Origin: Thermoflexia bacterium
GTDB taxonomy: Bacteria > Chloroflexota > Anaerolineae > B4-G1 > DUEL01
Length of the DNA: 34,678 nt
Direction of reading: 5' to 3'
Assembly (NCBI GenBank): GCA_011192125.1
Contig: DUEL01000039.1
Span: 1 to 34,678 of the forward strand
The notes under the pieces: model-generated
What the model saw: the letters and a program-made list of their open reading frames with translations, nothing else
Databases searched by the model: none
What the model was told of the DNA's origin: nothing
In this document: in pieces, positions 24,739-32,310 of the stretch
How the letters are laid out: every line of letters starts with the position of its first letter
Numbering within the stretch: position 1 is the stretch's first letter
Made by a program: the position numbers and the translations under genes

Positions 24739-25062
24739 TCAGACCACCAACAGGGCCATATCCCGGCCGAAGATCCCCAACCGATCGCCGTCGCTCACCG
24801 GCGTATCCCACGCCGGCTCGCAGGCCGGCACCTCCCCGCGCGCTGCCTGATACCGGAGCCACGGCGCCATCGAGTTACAGGTGGACAGCAGGGCCCCATT
24901 GAGGAAGAGATGGGCAACCTCTTCTGGCCGGATCCCCAGCCGCTCCAGCACCGTCTCCACCGTATCCCCCGGCCGCACCTCCAGCCGCACCACGCTCTCA
25001 CGGTCCGGACGGGGATCGGGGGCGTACCGCCGAAGTTTCCCGTAAAGATACACCTCCACCAT
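24739..25062 (-). CDS. MoaD/ThiS-like ubiquitin-fold protein lacking the C-terminal Gly-Gly
   Basis: 107 aa. Beta-grasp pattern VEVYLYGKLRRYAP...LEVRPGDTVETVLERLGI...HLFLNG...VSDGDRLGIFG, as in MoaD/ThiS proteins. True sulfur carriers end in Gly-Gly; this one ends MALLVV, so it should not be adenylated for sulfur transfer. It may be a structural or partner protein, as with MoaD-like genes near tungsten/molybdenum enzymes (inference). ATG at 25062 follows GAGGGGTGTCT; a GTG two codons earlier is less likely. Confidence 0.75.
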   Translation of the reverse strand: MVEVYLYGKLRRYAPDPRPDRESVVRLEVRPGDTVETVLERLGIRPEEVAHLFLNGALLSTCNSMAPWLRYQAARGEVPACEPAWDTPVSDGDRLGIFGRDMALLVV

Positions 25063-25071
25063 AGACACCCC

Positions 25072-25449
25072 TCATCCGTGGATCAGCACCGGCAAACACC
25101 GGGTACAGACCCATAGGCTCTGACCCTGATACCGGATGGGTATCAAAGGGACGGCGTCCTCCCCCGCCTCACAGCGGAAGCAGCGCTGAGTGATGTAAAC
25201 GACACCTCGCTCGCGGGCCCGCTCCTCGGCCTTTTCCTCGTCGAAAGCGGGAGCCTCCCGCACCTCGACCGTCAGCGCGCCGGTGGGGCAGACGGGCAGG
25301 CAGAAGCCCGCGCCGTCGCACAGGGATTCATCCACCACGCGGGCCTTGCCGTCCACCAGCACGATGGCCCCCTCGACGCACGGCGTCACACACGCCCCGC
25401 AACCGTTGCACAGTTCCTCGTCGATACGCACGATCTGTCGGATGGGCAT
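25072..25449 (-). CDS. Ferredoxin with one full and one Cys-deficient Fe-S motif plus a C-terminal Cys ribbon
   Basis: 125 aa. First motif CNGCGACVTPC is complete. The second reads CDGAGFCLPVCP, lacking the second Cys (Ala in its place), so it may hold a [3Fe-4S] cluster or a [4Fe-4S] cluster with another ligand; similar CDGxGxC motifs recur in this ferredoxin family (recalled). The C-terminal CFRC and CTRC pairs (about residues 90-119) look like a rubredoxin- or zinc-ribbon-type knuckle. The stop is 9 bp before the MoaD-like ATG. A GGGGGAG lies about 9 bp upstream of the ATG. Confidence 0.85.
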   Translation of the reverse strand: MPIRQIVRIDEELCNGCGACVTPCVEGAIVLVDGKARVVDESLCDGAGFCLPVCPTGALTVEVREAPAFDEEKAEERARERGVVYITQRCFRCEAGEDAVPLIPIRYQGQSLWVCTRCLPVLIHG

Positions 25450-25475
25450 CTACACACTCCCCCTGGTTCGTTTCG

Positions 25476-25498
25476 GTTTGCCAACCTCCCGCAGGTTA
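25476..25498. repeat. Dispersed short repeat GTTTGCCAACCTCCCGCAGG, copy 1
   Basis: This sequence recurs nearly unchanged at 32311-32332. On the minus strand it contains AACCT-GCGGG-AGGTT, a small hairpin. It lies in the 54-bp gap between two ferredoxin genes. Confidence 0.6.
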
Positions 25499-25503
25499 CG
25501 CGC

Positions 25504-25755
25504 CTACGGGTCCTCCTCCACGTGGATGATCCCCACGGGACACATCTCCTCCGCTTCTCTCACGCACTCCTCCAGCGTCTCGGGCGCCCGCCCCTCGGCG
25601 ATGTCGCCCTCGAACCGGTACGCCGCCAATATCTGGCTGAGTCCGTCCTCCAGGTTCTCCTCGAAGAACTCCGGACATATCCCCCAGCACGCCCCGCAAC
25701 CGATACACTCGTCCCGTTCCTTGATGGTGACCTTCAAAGGTTTGCCGCTCATCAT
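25504..25755 (-). CDS. Single-cluster [4Fe-4S] ferredoxin
   Basis: 83 aa. One cluster motif, CIGCGACWGICPEFF, with a distant Cys in EEMCPVGII supplying the fourth ligand. The acidic segment between them (EENLEDGLSQ) is typical of Thermotoga/Pyrococcus-type single-cluster ferredoxins. ATG at 25755 with GGGAGGACAGG upstream is preferred over a frame to 25794. Probable low-potential electron carrier for the surrounding redox genes. Confidence 0.88.
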   Translation of the reverse strand: MMSGKPLKVTIKERDECIGCGACWGICPEFFEENLEDGLSQILAAYRFEGDIAEGRAPETLEECVREAEEMCPVGIIHVEEDP

Positions 25756-25837
25756 CCTGTCCTCCCGCCTTTCGGGACCTACAGATCCCGTCACCCTCCG
25801 GTCGCACTTCTACCCGTTCGCCGATCGTATGGCCTTA

Positions 25838-26047
25838 CTACGTACCCCAGATGATCTCGTAGGTGACGGTGATCGCGCCGCGGGGGCAGATGGCATCACA
25901 CTGGGCACAATAGGTACAGTCCTCGGGCCGGGCGATGAAGGGCCCCTCCGGCCCCATCTCCACCGCGCCCGCGGGGCACTGCTCGACACAGGCCCCACAC
26001 CGATCACACATATCGAGATTGATCTCCGGCAACACCCACTCGCTCAT
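25838..26047 (-). CDS. Small 2[4Fe-4S] ferredoxin
   Basis: 69 aa with two complete motifs, CDRCGACVEQCPAGAV and CTYCAQCDAICPRGAI, plus a short C-terminal tail. It is the first gene of the ferredoxin/MoaD/NDH-2 run. No Shine-Dalgarno precedes the ATG at 26047; instead the start codon directly follows a hairpin and a T5 tract (26048-26089), so expression may be controlled at this structure. Confidence 0.88.
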   Translation of the reverse strand: MSEWVLPEINLDMCDRCGACVEQCPAGAVEMGPEGPFIARPEDCTYCAQCDAICPRGAITVTYEIIWGT

Positions 26048-26092
26048 AAAAATGACCGTCCTGGATCTAGGATACCACCCAGGACGGTCGTC
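26048..26092 (-). promoter_or_regulatory. Leader hairpin plus T-tract abutting the ferredoxin start codon
   Basis: Perfect 11-bp stem GACCGTCCTGG / CCAGGACGGTC (26054-26064 with 26079-26089), 14-nt loop, then ATTTTT running straight into the ATG on the minus strand. It has the form of an intrinsic terminator, which would act as an attenuator or separate the run from the Crp gene. Confidence 0.6.
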
Positions 26093-26105
26093 TGTCTACG
26101 ACAAA

Positions 26106-26126
26106 AGTCGCATAGAATCTGCGACT
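26106..26126. terminator. Possible terminator of the Crp/Fnr-like gene
   Basis: 7-bp stem AGTCGCA/TGCGACT, 7-nt loop, followed by TTTTG on the minus strand. It starts 71 bp after the Crp-like stop. The T tract is short, so efficiency is uncertain. Confidence 0.4.
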
Positions 26127-26160
26127 GTTCAGCAGGTGCGTGGCAACTCAAGCCGCTGGG
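26119..26160. repeat. Dispersed repeat, copy 1 (AGCAGGTGCGTGGCAACTCA)
   Basis: Resembles 27723-27766: both read roughly AATCTG...CGACT...CAGGTGCSTGGCRACTCAARYCGC. Both copies are intergenic, in the gaps either side of the Crp/TlyA pair. Confidence 0.5.
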
Positions 26161-26197
26161 GACATTACGATCTACAAGACGGCGATCCCGCCAGACC

Positions 26198-26875
26198 TTA
26201 CCGCCCTGCCTCCTCCTCCAGCCCCTTCCGGTCGAGCAACACGATCCGTTGACGATCCAGGCGGATCAGCCCGGCCTCCGCAAAGGCCCGCAGGGTCCGC
26301 CCGACCATATCCCGCACTGTACCCAGATGCGCCGCGATCTCCTCCTGGGTCCACCGCCGGGTGACCTGCCCCGCCTCGGCGTGCTCCAGCAGGAAGCGGG
26401 CCAGCCGCCCTCGCACCGTCTGCAGGGAGAGGCTCTCCACCAGATCGGTGAGATGGTCGAGCCGTCTGGCGAAGTCGTGCAGGAGGGAAAGGGCCAGTTC
26501 CGGGCACTCCAGCACCAACCGGCGGAGGTCCTCAGCAGGGACAGCGTAGAGCACCACCCGGGTGATCGCCTGGACGGTGGCGTGGTTCCGGCCTTGAGCA
26601 AGGAAGGGCGGGACAGTGTTGAAGGCCTGCCCAGGCCCCAACCGGGTGAGCACCTGCTCCCGGCCGCCAGGCGAGGTGCGGAAGACCCGTACCTGCCCTT
26701 CGGCGATGAAGTAGGCCGCCCGGCAGGGATCCCCCTCTACGATGATGATCTCACCCGCCGCGAAGGTCCGGCGGACGGCCGTCTGGGCCAGACAGGCCAG
26801 CGCCGCGTCCGACAGATCGGCGAAGAGGGAGATCGCCTGCAGGTCCTCCAGCGTCTCCGGATCTACGCCGAACAT
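26198..26875 (-). CDS. Crp/Fnr-family transcriptional regulator
   Basis: 225 aa. Cyclic-nucleotide-binding-type beta barrel (about 15-120: [28 protein letters not shown]), dimer helix ([21 protein letters not shown]) and C-terminal HTH ([24 protein letters not shown]). The N-terminus lacks the Cys cluster of FNR, so it does not look like an Fe-S O2 sensor; a heme- or NO-responsive DNR-like role is possible. ATG at 26875 overlaps the tlyA end by 13 bp. Directly upstream of the ferredoxin/respiratory genes, it is a candidate regulator of them. Confidence 0.88.
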   Translation of the reverse strand: MFGVDPETLEDLQAISLFADLSDAALACLAQTAVRRTFAAGEIIIVEGDPCRAAYFIAEGQVRVFRTSPGGREQVLTRLGPGQAFNTVPPFLAQGRNHATVQAITRVVLYAVPAEDLRRLVLECPELALSLLHDFARRLDHLTDLVESLSLQTVRGRLARFLLEHAEAGQVTRRWTQEEIAAHLGTVRDMVGRTLRAFAEAGLIRLDRQRIVLLDRKGLEEEAGR

Positions 26876-27666
26876 CGCTCGTCCCCCGCCCTCAACTCCC
26901 CCATACACGTTTCGACCACAGCCTCCAACGGCTCCCCCTCCATCCCGAGCCCCCACCAGGCCAGGAACTCCACGTTGCCCGCGGGGCCCAGGAGGGGAGA
27001 GGGCATCAACCCCCGCAGCCCCAATCCCAGGTCGGCTGCGATGGTCAACACCCGTTCCAGCACCGCCCGGTGGATCGCCGGATCGCGCACCACCCCACCC
27101 TTCCCCACCTCTCGACGGCCCGCTTCGAACTGAGGCTTGATCAACGCCACCACCTGCCCCCCTGGCTTCAGCCAGCCCACCGCCCGGGGGAAGATCAACC
27201 CCAGCGAGATGAAGGAGACGTCGATCGTGACCAGGTCCACCGGCTCCGGCAGCCGCTCCAAGTAGCGGGCGTTGGTCCGCTCCATCACCACCACTCGGGG
27301 GTCGTTACGGAGCCGCCAGGCCAGTTGTCCGTACCCCACGTCGATGGCATACACGCGGGCCGCTCCCCGCTGGAGGAGGCAGTCGGTAAAGCCGCCAGTG
27401 GAGGCCCCCACATCGGCCACTACCCACCCTCGGACGTCCAAACCGAACCGGTCCAGCGCGGCCTCCAGTTTCTCCCCCCCACGGCTGACGAAACGGGGCC
27501 GGGCCACCACCTCGACCGGAGCGTCCACCGGCACCTGCCGCCCCGGCTTATCCACCACTTCCCCCGCCACCCGCACCTCCCCGGCCATAATCAGCCGTTG
27601 GGCCCGCGCTCGGCTCTCCGCCAGCCCCCGCTCGACCAACAACCGATCCAGCCGCTTCTTCTTCAT
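26863..27666 (-). CDS. tlyA: TlyA-family rRNA 2'-O-methyltransferase
   Basis: 267 aa. N-terminal S4 RNA-binding domain ([19 protein letters not shown], about 5-60) and an FtsJ-like methyltransferase domain with [40 protein letters not shown] and [11 protein letters not shown]. Known members methylate cytidines of 16S/23S rRNA and are often misnamed hemolysins. The ATG at 27666 is preferred over a TTG at 27675. The promoter places transcription near the ATG. Overlaps the Crp-like gene by 13 bp. Confidence 0.92.
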   Translation of the reverse strand: MKKKRLDRLLVERGLAESRARAQRLIMAGEVRVAGEVVDKPGRQVPVDAPVEVVARPRFVSRGGEKLEAALDRFGLDVRGWVVADVGASTGGFTDCLLQRGAARVYAIDVGYGQLAWRLRNDPRVVVMERTNARYLERLPEPVDLVTIDVSFISLGLIFPRAVGWLKPGGQVVALIKPQFEAGRREVGKGGVVRDPAIHRAVLERVLTIAADLGLGLRGLMPSPLLGPAGNVEFLAWWGLGMEGEPLEAVVETCMGELRAGDERCSA

Positions 27667-27674
27667 CCACCTCA

Positions 27675-27703
27675 AGAATACATAAGGAAAGGGTTTTGGT
27701 CAA
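27675..27703 (-). promoter_or_regulatory. Promoter of tlyA, probably giving a leaderless mRNA
   Basis: -35 TTGACC at 27703-27698, 17-nt spacer, -10 TATTCT at 27680-27675. The ATG begins only 8 bp after the -10, so the transcript would start at or next to the start codon. Confidence 0.5.
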
Positions 27704-27722
27704 CTCTCGCACCAACCCCGGG

Positions 27723-27766
27723 AATCTGTAACGACTTGGCAGGTGCCTGGCGACTCAAATCGCGGA
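27723..27766. repeat. Dispersed repeat, copy 2, with nearby hairpins
   Basis: TTGGCAGGTGCCTGGCGACT and flanks match the copy at 26119-26160. The 305-bp gap 27667-27972 also holds an AAGCCCG/CGGGCTT stem (27778-27799), a GCGGCTTTCAGCCGC element (27853-27867) and the terminator at 27911-27947. I see no gene in it. Confidence 0.5.
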
Positions 27767-27910
27767 CTACATGAGCAAAGCCCGGACTTCGTCGGGCTTC
27801 CCTCGTCCAAGAGGTAAGAGCAGCCGAAGGGCGGCCTCGCCACCCGCAGCCGCGGCTTTCAGCCGCCGGGGGCGTTAGACCTACAAAACTGTTACAGACT
27901 CAGCAGACAC

Positions 27911-27947
27911 AAAAAAGCCCCCCGCGGATCGCCAACCCGCAGAGGGC
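27911..27947 (-). terminator. Intrinsic terminator after the small basic protein gene
   Basis: Minus-strand stem GCCCTCTGCGG / CCGCGGGGGGC (11 bp with two G-T pairs), 9-nt loop, followed by TTTTTT. It ends the roadblock/small-protein operon. Confidence 0.88.
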
Positions 27948-27972
27948 CTGTCGACCTGATCCCAATCGGTGG

Positions 27973-28158
27973 CTACGGCTTCCTGCCCGAGACCTCCTCC
28001 CGCTCCCGGCGCTGGCGTCGCCCCCAGAGCAACTGCCGCAACGAGCGGCGCAGTTTTCGCACTCGCCCCTCCTGTTCCACCGGTCGCTCCACCTTATTCC
28101 GGCTCCGGGCCAACCACACGTGGAGGTCGCCCGTCTGCCCGAACGATTGGGCTGCCAT
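27973..28158 (-). CDS. Small basic hypothetical protein
   Basis: 61 aa, not recognised. N-terminal half with DLHVWLARSRNKVERP and a strongly basic C-terminal half (VRKLRRSLRQLLWGRRQRRERE). No Cys and no clear domain. Support as a gene: AAAGGAGGTGGAG at good spacing before ATG 28158, position 21 bp after the roadblock-like gene and a terminator 25 bp after its stop. It could be a partner of the roadblock protein or bind nucleic acid (speculative). Confidence 0.6.
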   Translation of the reverse strand: MAAQSFGQTGDLHVWLARSRNKVERPVEQEGRVRKLRRSLRQLLWGRRQRREREEVSGRKP

Positions 28159-28179
28159 CGGATCTCCACCTCCTTTCGC

Positions 28180-28671
28180 CTAACCCTGCCGTCGCTCGGC
28201 CTCGACCACTCCCAGCACCTCCCCGATCTCCGGCTCCATCCGCGATGATCGCAGCAACGCCCGAAGTTCCTGCAACGCCCGCCGGACGAACAGCCATGTC
28301 ACCCCGGAAGGGGGTAACCCGTGGCGCTTGGTGAGGACCACGAGAAGATAGGGGAAATCGCCCCCGGCGGCCGCGTAGATCTGCCCGCTGCTCCCTTCGT
28401 AGTAGTGGAGGCTGATCACCGGCTCCCCCGCCCATCCCTCTTCCAGCCGTTGGGTCACCCCGACCTCGTCGGACAGCACGGGGAGCACCTCTCCAAGCCG
28501 CTCCTCCGGCCCCCTCCCTGCCTCGGCCACCACCTGGCCCTCTCCGTCCACCAACAGCACACCCTGGGCGGTCGTGCTCCTGCGGAGTGCGGCCAACACC
28601 CGTTGGACCCCCTCGGCAACCTTCGAGGGGATCCGTGCATCGTTCTCAGGATTCGGTCCAGCGCTCGTCAT
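28180..28671 (-). CDS. Roadblock/LC7-like protein
   Basis: 163 aa. Pattern of an alpha helix followed by VLLVDGEGQVVAEAGRGPEER, later QIYAAAGGDFPYLLVVLTKR, consistent with the roadblock/LC7 fold (as in MglB and other regulators of small GTPases). No GTPase gene is in the window. An ATG at 28671 (GGGGAAG upstream) is preferred; a GTG four codons earlier is possible. It lies downstream of the two-component pair with a 120-bp gap. The call is from fold pattern, so moderate. Confidence 0.6.
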   Translation of the reverse strand: MTSAGPNPENDARIPSKVAEGVQRVLAALRRSTTAQGVLLVDGEGQVVAEAGRGPEERLGEVLPVLSDEVGVTQRLEEGWAGEPVISLHYYEGSSGQIYAAAGGDFPYLLVVLTKRHGLPPSGVTWLFVRRALQELRALLRSSRMEPEIGEVLGVVEAERRQG

Positions 28672-28791
28672 CCGCTTCCCCACCCCGCGGGCATAAAGGT
28701 GTGTTCGGGAAAAGCCCGTCGCCCTCTAGGGTACCACAGAATCCCCGCGGGAGGGGTTGCGGGGCGGTTACGGTTCGGTTACGAGGGGAGA

Positions 28792-29604
28792 TCAGCCTCC
28801 CTCTTTGGGAGGAGTGGTGGGGAACAGGTAACCCACCCCCCGCACATTGACCACGTAGCGAGGATGGGAGGGGTCAGGCTCCAGTTTCTGGCGCAGTCGA
28901 CGCACGTGGACACGGACGATGGCCCGCGCGCCCCAAGGGTCGGTCTCATACCCCTGGGCACGCCGCACCAGCTCCTGGGGGGTGCATACCTGGCCTGCGT
29001 TCTCCATCAGGCAGGCCAGCAACCGAAACTCCGTGGGCGTGAGATCCACCGGCCGTCCCCCGACGGTCACCGTGTACCGTTCCCGATCCAACTCCACATC
29101 CTGCACCCGCAACGTCCCTCGGGTCCGGGGGGTGCCGTTCGCCGGAGGAGCCCCTTGCTCCGTGGCGACCAGTTCGGACACCGTCTGCTCCAGCCGGGCG
29201 ACCAATTCCCGCCGCCTGCGCTCCTGCCGACTCTTGTCCAGCCCTTTGCGCACGCTCTCCAGGACCTGGGGAATGGGGCAGGGCTTGAGAAGATAGTCGT
29301 GCGCGCCCCGGCGGACCGCCTCGATGGCCGTCTCCAGGGTAGCGAAGGCGGTGAGGAGGATGATGACCGTGTCGGGGGTGCGGCTCTGGACCGCCTCCGT
29401 CAATTGGATCCCGTCCATCCCCGGCATCTTCAGGTCGACGATCATCAGGTCGAAAGGCTGGCTGTCCACCAACTCCAGCGCCTCCTCCCCGCTGGCCGCC
29501 GTCTGTACCTCATACCCCTCCAGCCGAAGCACTTCGGCCAGGGAGATCCGCGCCACGGCTTCATCGTCTACGACCAGAATGCGAGGCGGTGTTTCTGGTT
29601 CCAT
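28792..29604 (-). CDS. Response regulator, PhoB/OmpR-type
   Basis: 270 aa. Receiver domain 1-120 with acidic pair VVDDEA, phospho-acceptor Asp57 (IVDLKMPGMDG), Thr in LLTAFA and Lys in LLKPCP. A helical linker with RRRRELVARLEQTVSELV follows, then a C-terminal winged helix (TPTEFRLLACLMENAG, VRVHVRRLRQKLEPDPSHPRYVVNVRGVGYLF). ATG at 29604 with AGGAGCCAGGACG. It is encoded 11 bp after the histidine kinase, its likely partner. A longer frame (to 29847) lies inside the kinase gene and is rejected. Confidence 0.93.
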   Translation of the reverse strand: MEPETPPRILVVDDEAVARISLAEVLRLEGYEVQTAASGEEALELVDSQPFDLMIVDLKMPGMDGIQLTEAVQSRTPDTVIILLTAFATLETAIEAVRRGAHDYLLKPCPIPQVLESVRKGLDKSRQERRRRELVARLEQTVSELVATEQGAPPANGTPRTRGTLRVQDVELDRERYTVTVGGRPVDLTPTEFRLLACLMENAGQVCTPQELVRRAQGYETDPWGARAIVRVHVRRLRQKLEPDPSHPRYVVNVRGVGYLFPTTPPKEGG

Positions 29605-29615
29605 CGTCCTGGCTC

Positions 29616-31280
29616 CTACGTCCTTACCATCGGTGGATGAACCGGCAACCGCACGATGAAGGTCGTCCCCTGCCCTGGCTGGCTGGACACCTCGATCGTG
29701 CCACCGTGTCGCTCGATGATCCCGTAACTGATTGCCAACCCCAGGCCGGTCCCGTTCGGCTTGGTGGTATAGAACGGTTCGAAGATGTGGGCGATCTGCT
29801 CTGCCGCGAGGCCCGGACCGGTGTCCCGAAAGGCGGCGAGGACCCATTCCTCGTCCTCACTAAGAAGCGTGCCCACGTGCAGGTCCCCCCCTTCCGGCAT
29901 CGCCTCGACGGCGTTGATAACGATGTTGAGGAAAACCTGGGTCAACTGGTCGGGCACGCCGGGGACGGGAGGGAGGTCCGCCGCCAACCGGGTATGGAGG
30001 CGAACGTTGCCCTGCTGGAGCCGCTTGCCAGCGATAGCCAGGGCGTCCTGCACCACCTCGTTCACGTCCACCGGCACCTGCTCACCGGCGGACGGACGGT
30101 AGAAGTCGAGCATCCGACGGACGATCTCGATGAGCCGCCGGACCTCCTTCTGAGCCATCGCCAGGTACTCCTGCCGACGCTCCTCGGGCAACGCCGGGTT
30201 GGTGCAGAGGTGAAGGCTGTTGTGGATCGCCTGGAGGGGGTTATTGACCTCGTGGGCGAGGGAGGCGGCCAGTCGACCGATGGCAGCCATCTTCTCCGCC
30301 TGGATCAACTGGGCCTGGGAGCGCTCCAGTTCGCTGGCGAAATCGGCCAGTTCGGCGTACAGCCTGGCGTTCTCCACCGCCACCGCCACCGAGGCCGCCA
30401 TCGTCTGCAAGAGGTCCATATCCGCCTCGGTGAACGGCCCATCCGTCTTGTTGATCACCTCGATCGCGCCGATCACCCGGTCGCGGACGATGAGGGGGAC
30501 GCAGAGGACAGCCCGGACGGCGAAACCGGCTCCTCCATCCACCCGAGGGAAAAAGTGAGGATCGTCCTTCACGTCGTTGACCAGGTAGGGCTGTCCAGTC
30601 GCGATCACCTGGCCGACGATCCCCTCCCCCTGTCGGAAGGTTCTCCCAGTGATCCACCCCTGCTCTGGGCTGAGGGTCTTGTAGAAGACCAACTCGTCGG
30701 TCTCCTCATCCACCAGCACCAGCGACCCCGCCTCCACGTGGAGGATCTCGCGGATCCCCTGCATCGTGGCGACCAGCACCTCGTCCAGATCCAGGCTGGA
30801 AGTGACGGCCCGGCTGATCTCGTTGAGGGCGGCCAACTCCCGATTCCGCTGGCGGAGCGCCTTCTCGGTGCGCCGGATGCGCATGATGGCCTCGACCCGG
30901 GCCAGCAGTTCCCGGGGGTCGAATGGCTTGGTCAGGTAGTCGTCCGCCCCCATCCCCAGGCCCAACGTCTTGTCTGAGACAGAGGTCAACGCCGTAGTCA
31001 CCAGGATCGAGGTGTTGGCCAAGACGGGATCGTTCTTGACCTCAGCCATCACATCGTAGCCGTCCATATCCGGCATCATGATGTCCAGCAGAAGGACGTC
31101 CACCGGACGCCCCGCCTCGTGCTCTCGACGCAGGGTGTCCAAAGCCGCCTGGCCGGACCCGACGACCAGGACGTCCCAACCGCCGAACTCCAGGATCTCG
31201 CGGATGAGTTCGACCATCGCCGGGTCGTCGTCGGCGACCAGGGCCCGAGGTTGGTCGGTTCGCTCGCCCACCCTTTCCAT
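29616..31280 (-). CDS. Receiver-GAF-histidine kinase hybrid sensor
   Basis: 554 aa, soluble. Receiver domain 1-130 (Asp66 in LLLDIMMPDMDG), short coiled linker, GAF domain about 160-305 (SSLDLDEVLVATMQGIREIL to VAVAVENARLYAEL), HisKA with His343 (AASLAHEVNNPLQAIHN), and ATPase with N box NIVINAVEAM, DTGPGLA and FEPFYTTKPNGTGLGLAISYG. There is no membrane segment. An N-terminal receiver in place of a sensor suggests it is itself a target of another kinase, with the GAF domain sensing a small ligand. The ribosome site before 31280 is weak. Confidence 0.92.
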   Translation of the reverse strand: MERVGERTDQPRALVADDDPAMVELIREILEFGGWDVLVVGSGQAALDTLRREHEAGRPVDVLLLDIMMPDMDGYDVMAEVKNDPVLANTSILVTTALTSVSDKTLGLGMGADDYLTKPFDPRELLARVEAIMRIRRTEKALRQRNRELAALNEISRAVTSSLDLDEVLVATMQGIREILHVEAGSLVLVDEETDELVFYKTLSPEQGWITGRTFRQGEGIVGQVIATGQPYLVNDVKDDPHFFPRVDGGAGFAVRAVLCVPLIVRDRVIGAIEVINKTDGPFTEADMDLLQTMAASVAVAVENARLYAELADFASELERSQAQLIQAEKMAAIGRLAASLAHEVNNPLQAIHNSLHLCTNPALPEERRQEYLAMAQKEVRRLIEIVRRMLDFYRPSAGEQVPVDVNEVVQDALAIAGKRLQQGNVRLHTRLAADLPPVPGVPDQLTQVFLNIVINAVEAMPEGGDLHVGTLLSEDEEWVLAAFRDTGPGLAAEQIAHIFEPFYTTKPNGTGLGLAISYGIIERHGGTIEVSSQPGQGTTFIVRLPVHPPMVRT

Positions 31281-31308
31281 ACCGATGCCGTTCGCCCCCT
31301 GAAAGGAC

Positions 31309-31833
31309 CTATCCCTCCTCCAGTGCAGCGATGATGGTCCGACAGAAGGCCGGAAGGTCAGAGGGCACCCGAGAGGTGATCAGGTTGCCGTCCCGCACCA
31401 CCTCCTGGTCCACCCACTCCGCCCCGGCGTTGACCAGGTCGTCCTTGATGGCGAAGAAACTGGTGACCCGACGGCCCTTGAGGATCCCGGCCGAGACCAG
31501 AACCCAACCGGCGTGGCAGATGGCAGCGACCACCTTGCCCTGCTCGAAAAGCGTACGGACCAGGTCCAGCACCGCCGGATAACGCCTCAACAGGTCCGGG
31601 GCATAGCCGCCCGGGACGACCACGCCGTCGAAGTCGTCGGCCGAGACCTCATCAGCGGAAACGTCCACCTGCACGGGGTACCCGTGTTTGCTCGTGTAGG
31701 TGTCGGCGCTGCCGGTGCCGACCACCTTCACCTCCGCCCCCTCCTCGCGGAGGCGGAGAAGAGGATACCACAGTTCCAGATCCTGATAGTTGTTCTCCGC
31801 CAGAACGGCGATCCGCTTTCCCGCCAGTCTCAT
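31309..31833 (-). CDS. DJ-1/PfpI-family protein
   Basis: 174 aa. Class I glutamine amidotransferase-like fold: RIAVLAENNYQDLELWYPL, VVPGGYAPDLLRRYP, nucleophile elbow AAICHAGW (Cys106, His107) and GRRVTSFFAIKDDLVNAGA. PfpI-type members are described as proteases or glyoxal deglycases; sequence alone does not choose. ATG at 31833 with AGGAGGGGCGAG, 11 bp after the cold-shock gene. Confidence 0.92.
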   Translation of the reverse strand: MRLAGKRIAVLAENNYQDLELWYPLLRLREEGAEVKVVGTGSADTYTSKHGYPVQVDVSADEVSADDFDGVVVPGGYAPDLLRRYPAVLDLVRTLFEQGKVVAAICHAGWVLVSAGILKGRRVTSFFAIKDDLVNAGAEWVDQEVVRDGNLITSRVPSDLPAFCRTIIAALEEG

Positions 31834-31844
31834 CTCGCCCCTCC

Positions 31845-32216
31845 TTACGCCTCATCCAAAGGGACCACGTCCACAGCCTGCGGCCCTTTGCCGCTGGGCT
31901 CGATCCGGTAGGACACCTTCGCCCCATCCTTGATCCGCAGCCGGTCGGGACCGGTCACGCCGATCCCCGACCGGTGGAAGAAGATCTCGTTCCCGCTGCG
32001 CTGGATGATGAACCCGTACCCCTTATCCGGATCGTACCACTTGACCACTCCCTCGTGTGGGCCGGGGCTCATCTCCTCGGCGCGCATACAATCCGGACAC
32101 AGCGACGGCACCGTGACCTCGAAGCCCAGGTTGTCCAGCCGCCGCTGCTCCTCCACGGTGAAGATAAACTGCTTGCCACACTTCTCACAGGTTGCCCAGG
32201 TGTCACGGTACGGCAT
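31845..32216 (-). CDS. Zinc-ribbon plus cold-shock-domain protein
   Basis: 123 aa. N-terminal four-Cys zinc ribbon (CEKC near residue 10-13 and CPDC near 40-43, with EEQRRLDNLGFEVTVPSL between) and C-terminal cold-shock domain with RNP-1-like KGYGFI and FFHRS. Likely an RNA/single-strand DNA-binding protein. It precedes the PfpI gene by 11 bp. The combination is less common than plain CspA-type proteins of about 70 residues. Confidence 0.9.
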   Translation of the reverse strand: MPYRDTWATCEKCGKQFIFTVEEQRRLDNLGFEVTVPSLCPDCMRAEEMSPGPHEGVVKWYDPDKGYGFIIQRSGNEIFFHRSGIGVTGPDRLRIKDGAKVSYRIEPSGKGPQAVDVVPLDEA

Positions 32217-32310
32217 CGTTTCGTCTCCCGATCATAGAATGGTGTTAAAGAGACAAGAGACAGGAAGCAAGAAACTTCCAAAGGAAAAACGCGGCATCCA
32301 GTCCCTGACA

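Noticed and set aside
27778..27867. tRNA or small RNA gene
   Set aside because: Short stems are present but no cloverleaf, CCA or promoter; left as unexplained hairpins.
28792..29847. 351-codon version of the response regulator
   Set aside because: The extra N-terminus lies inside the kinase gene; the receiver domain begins at the ATG at 29604.
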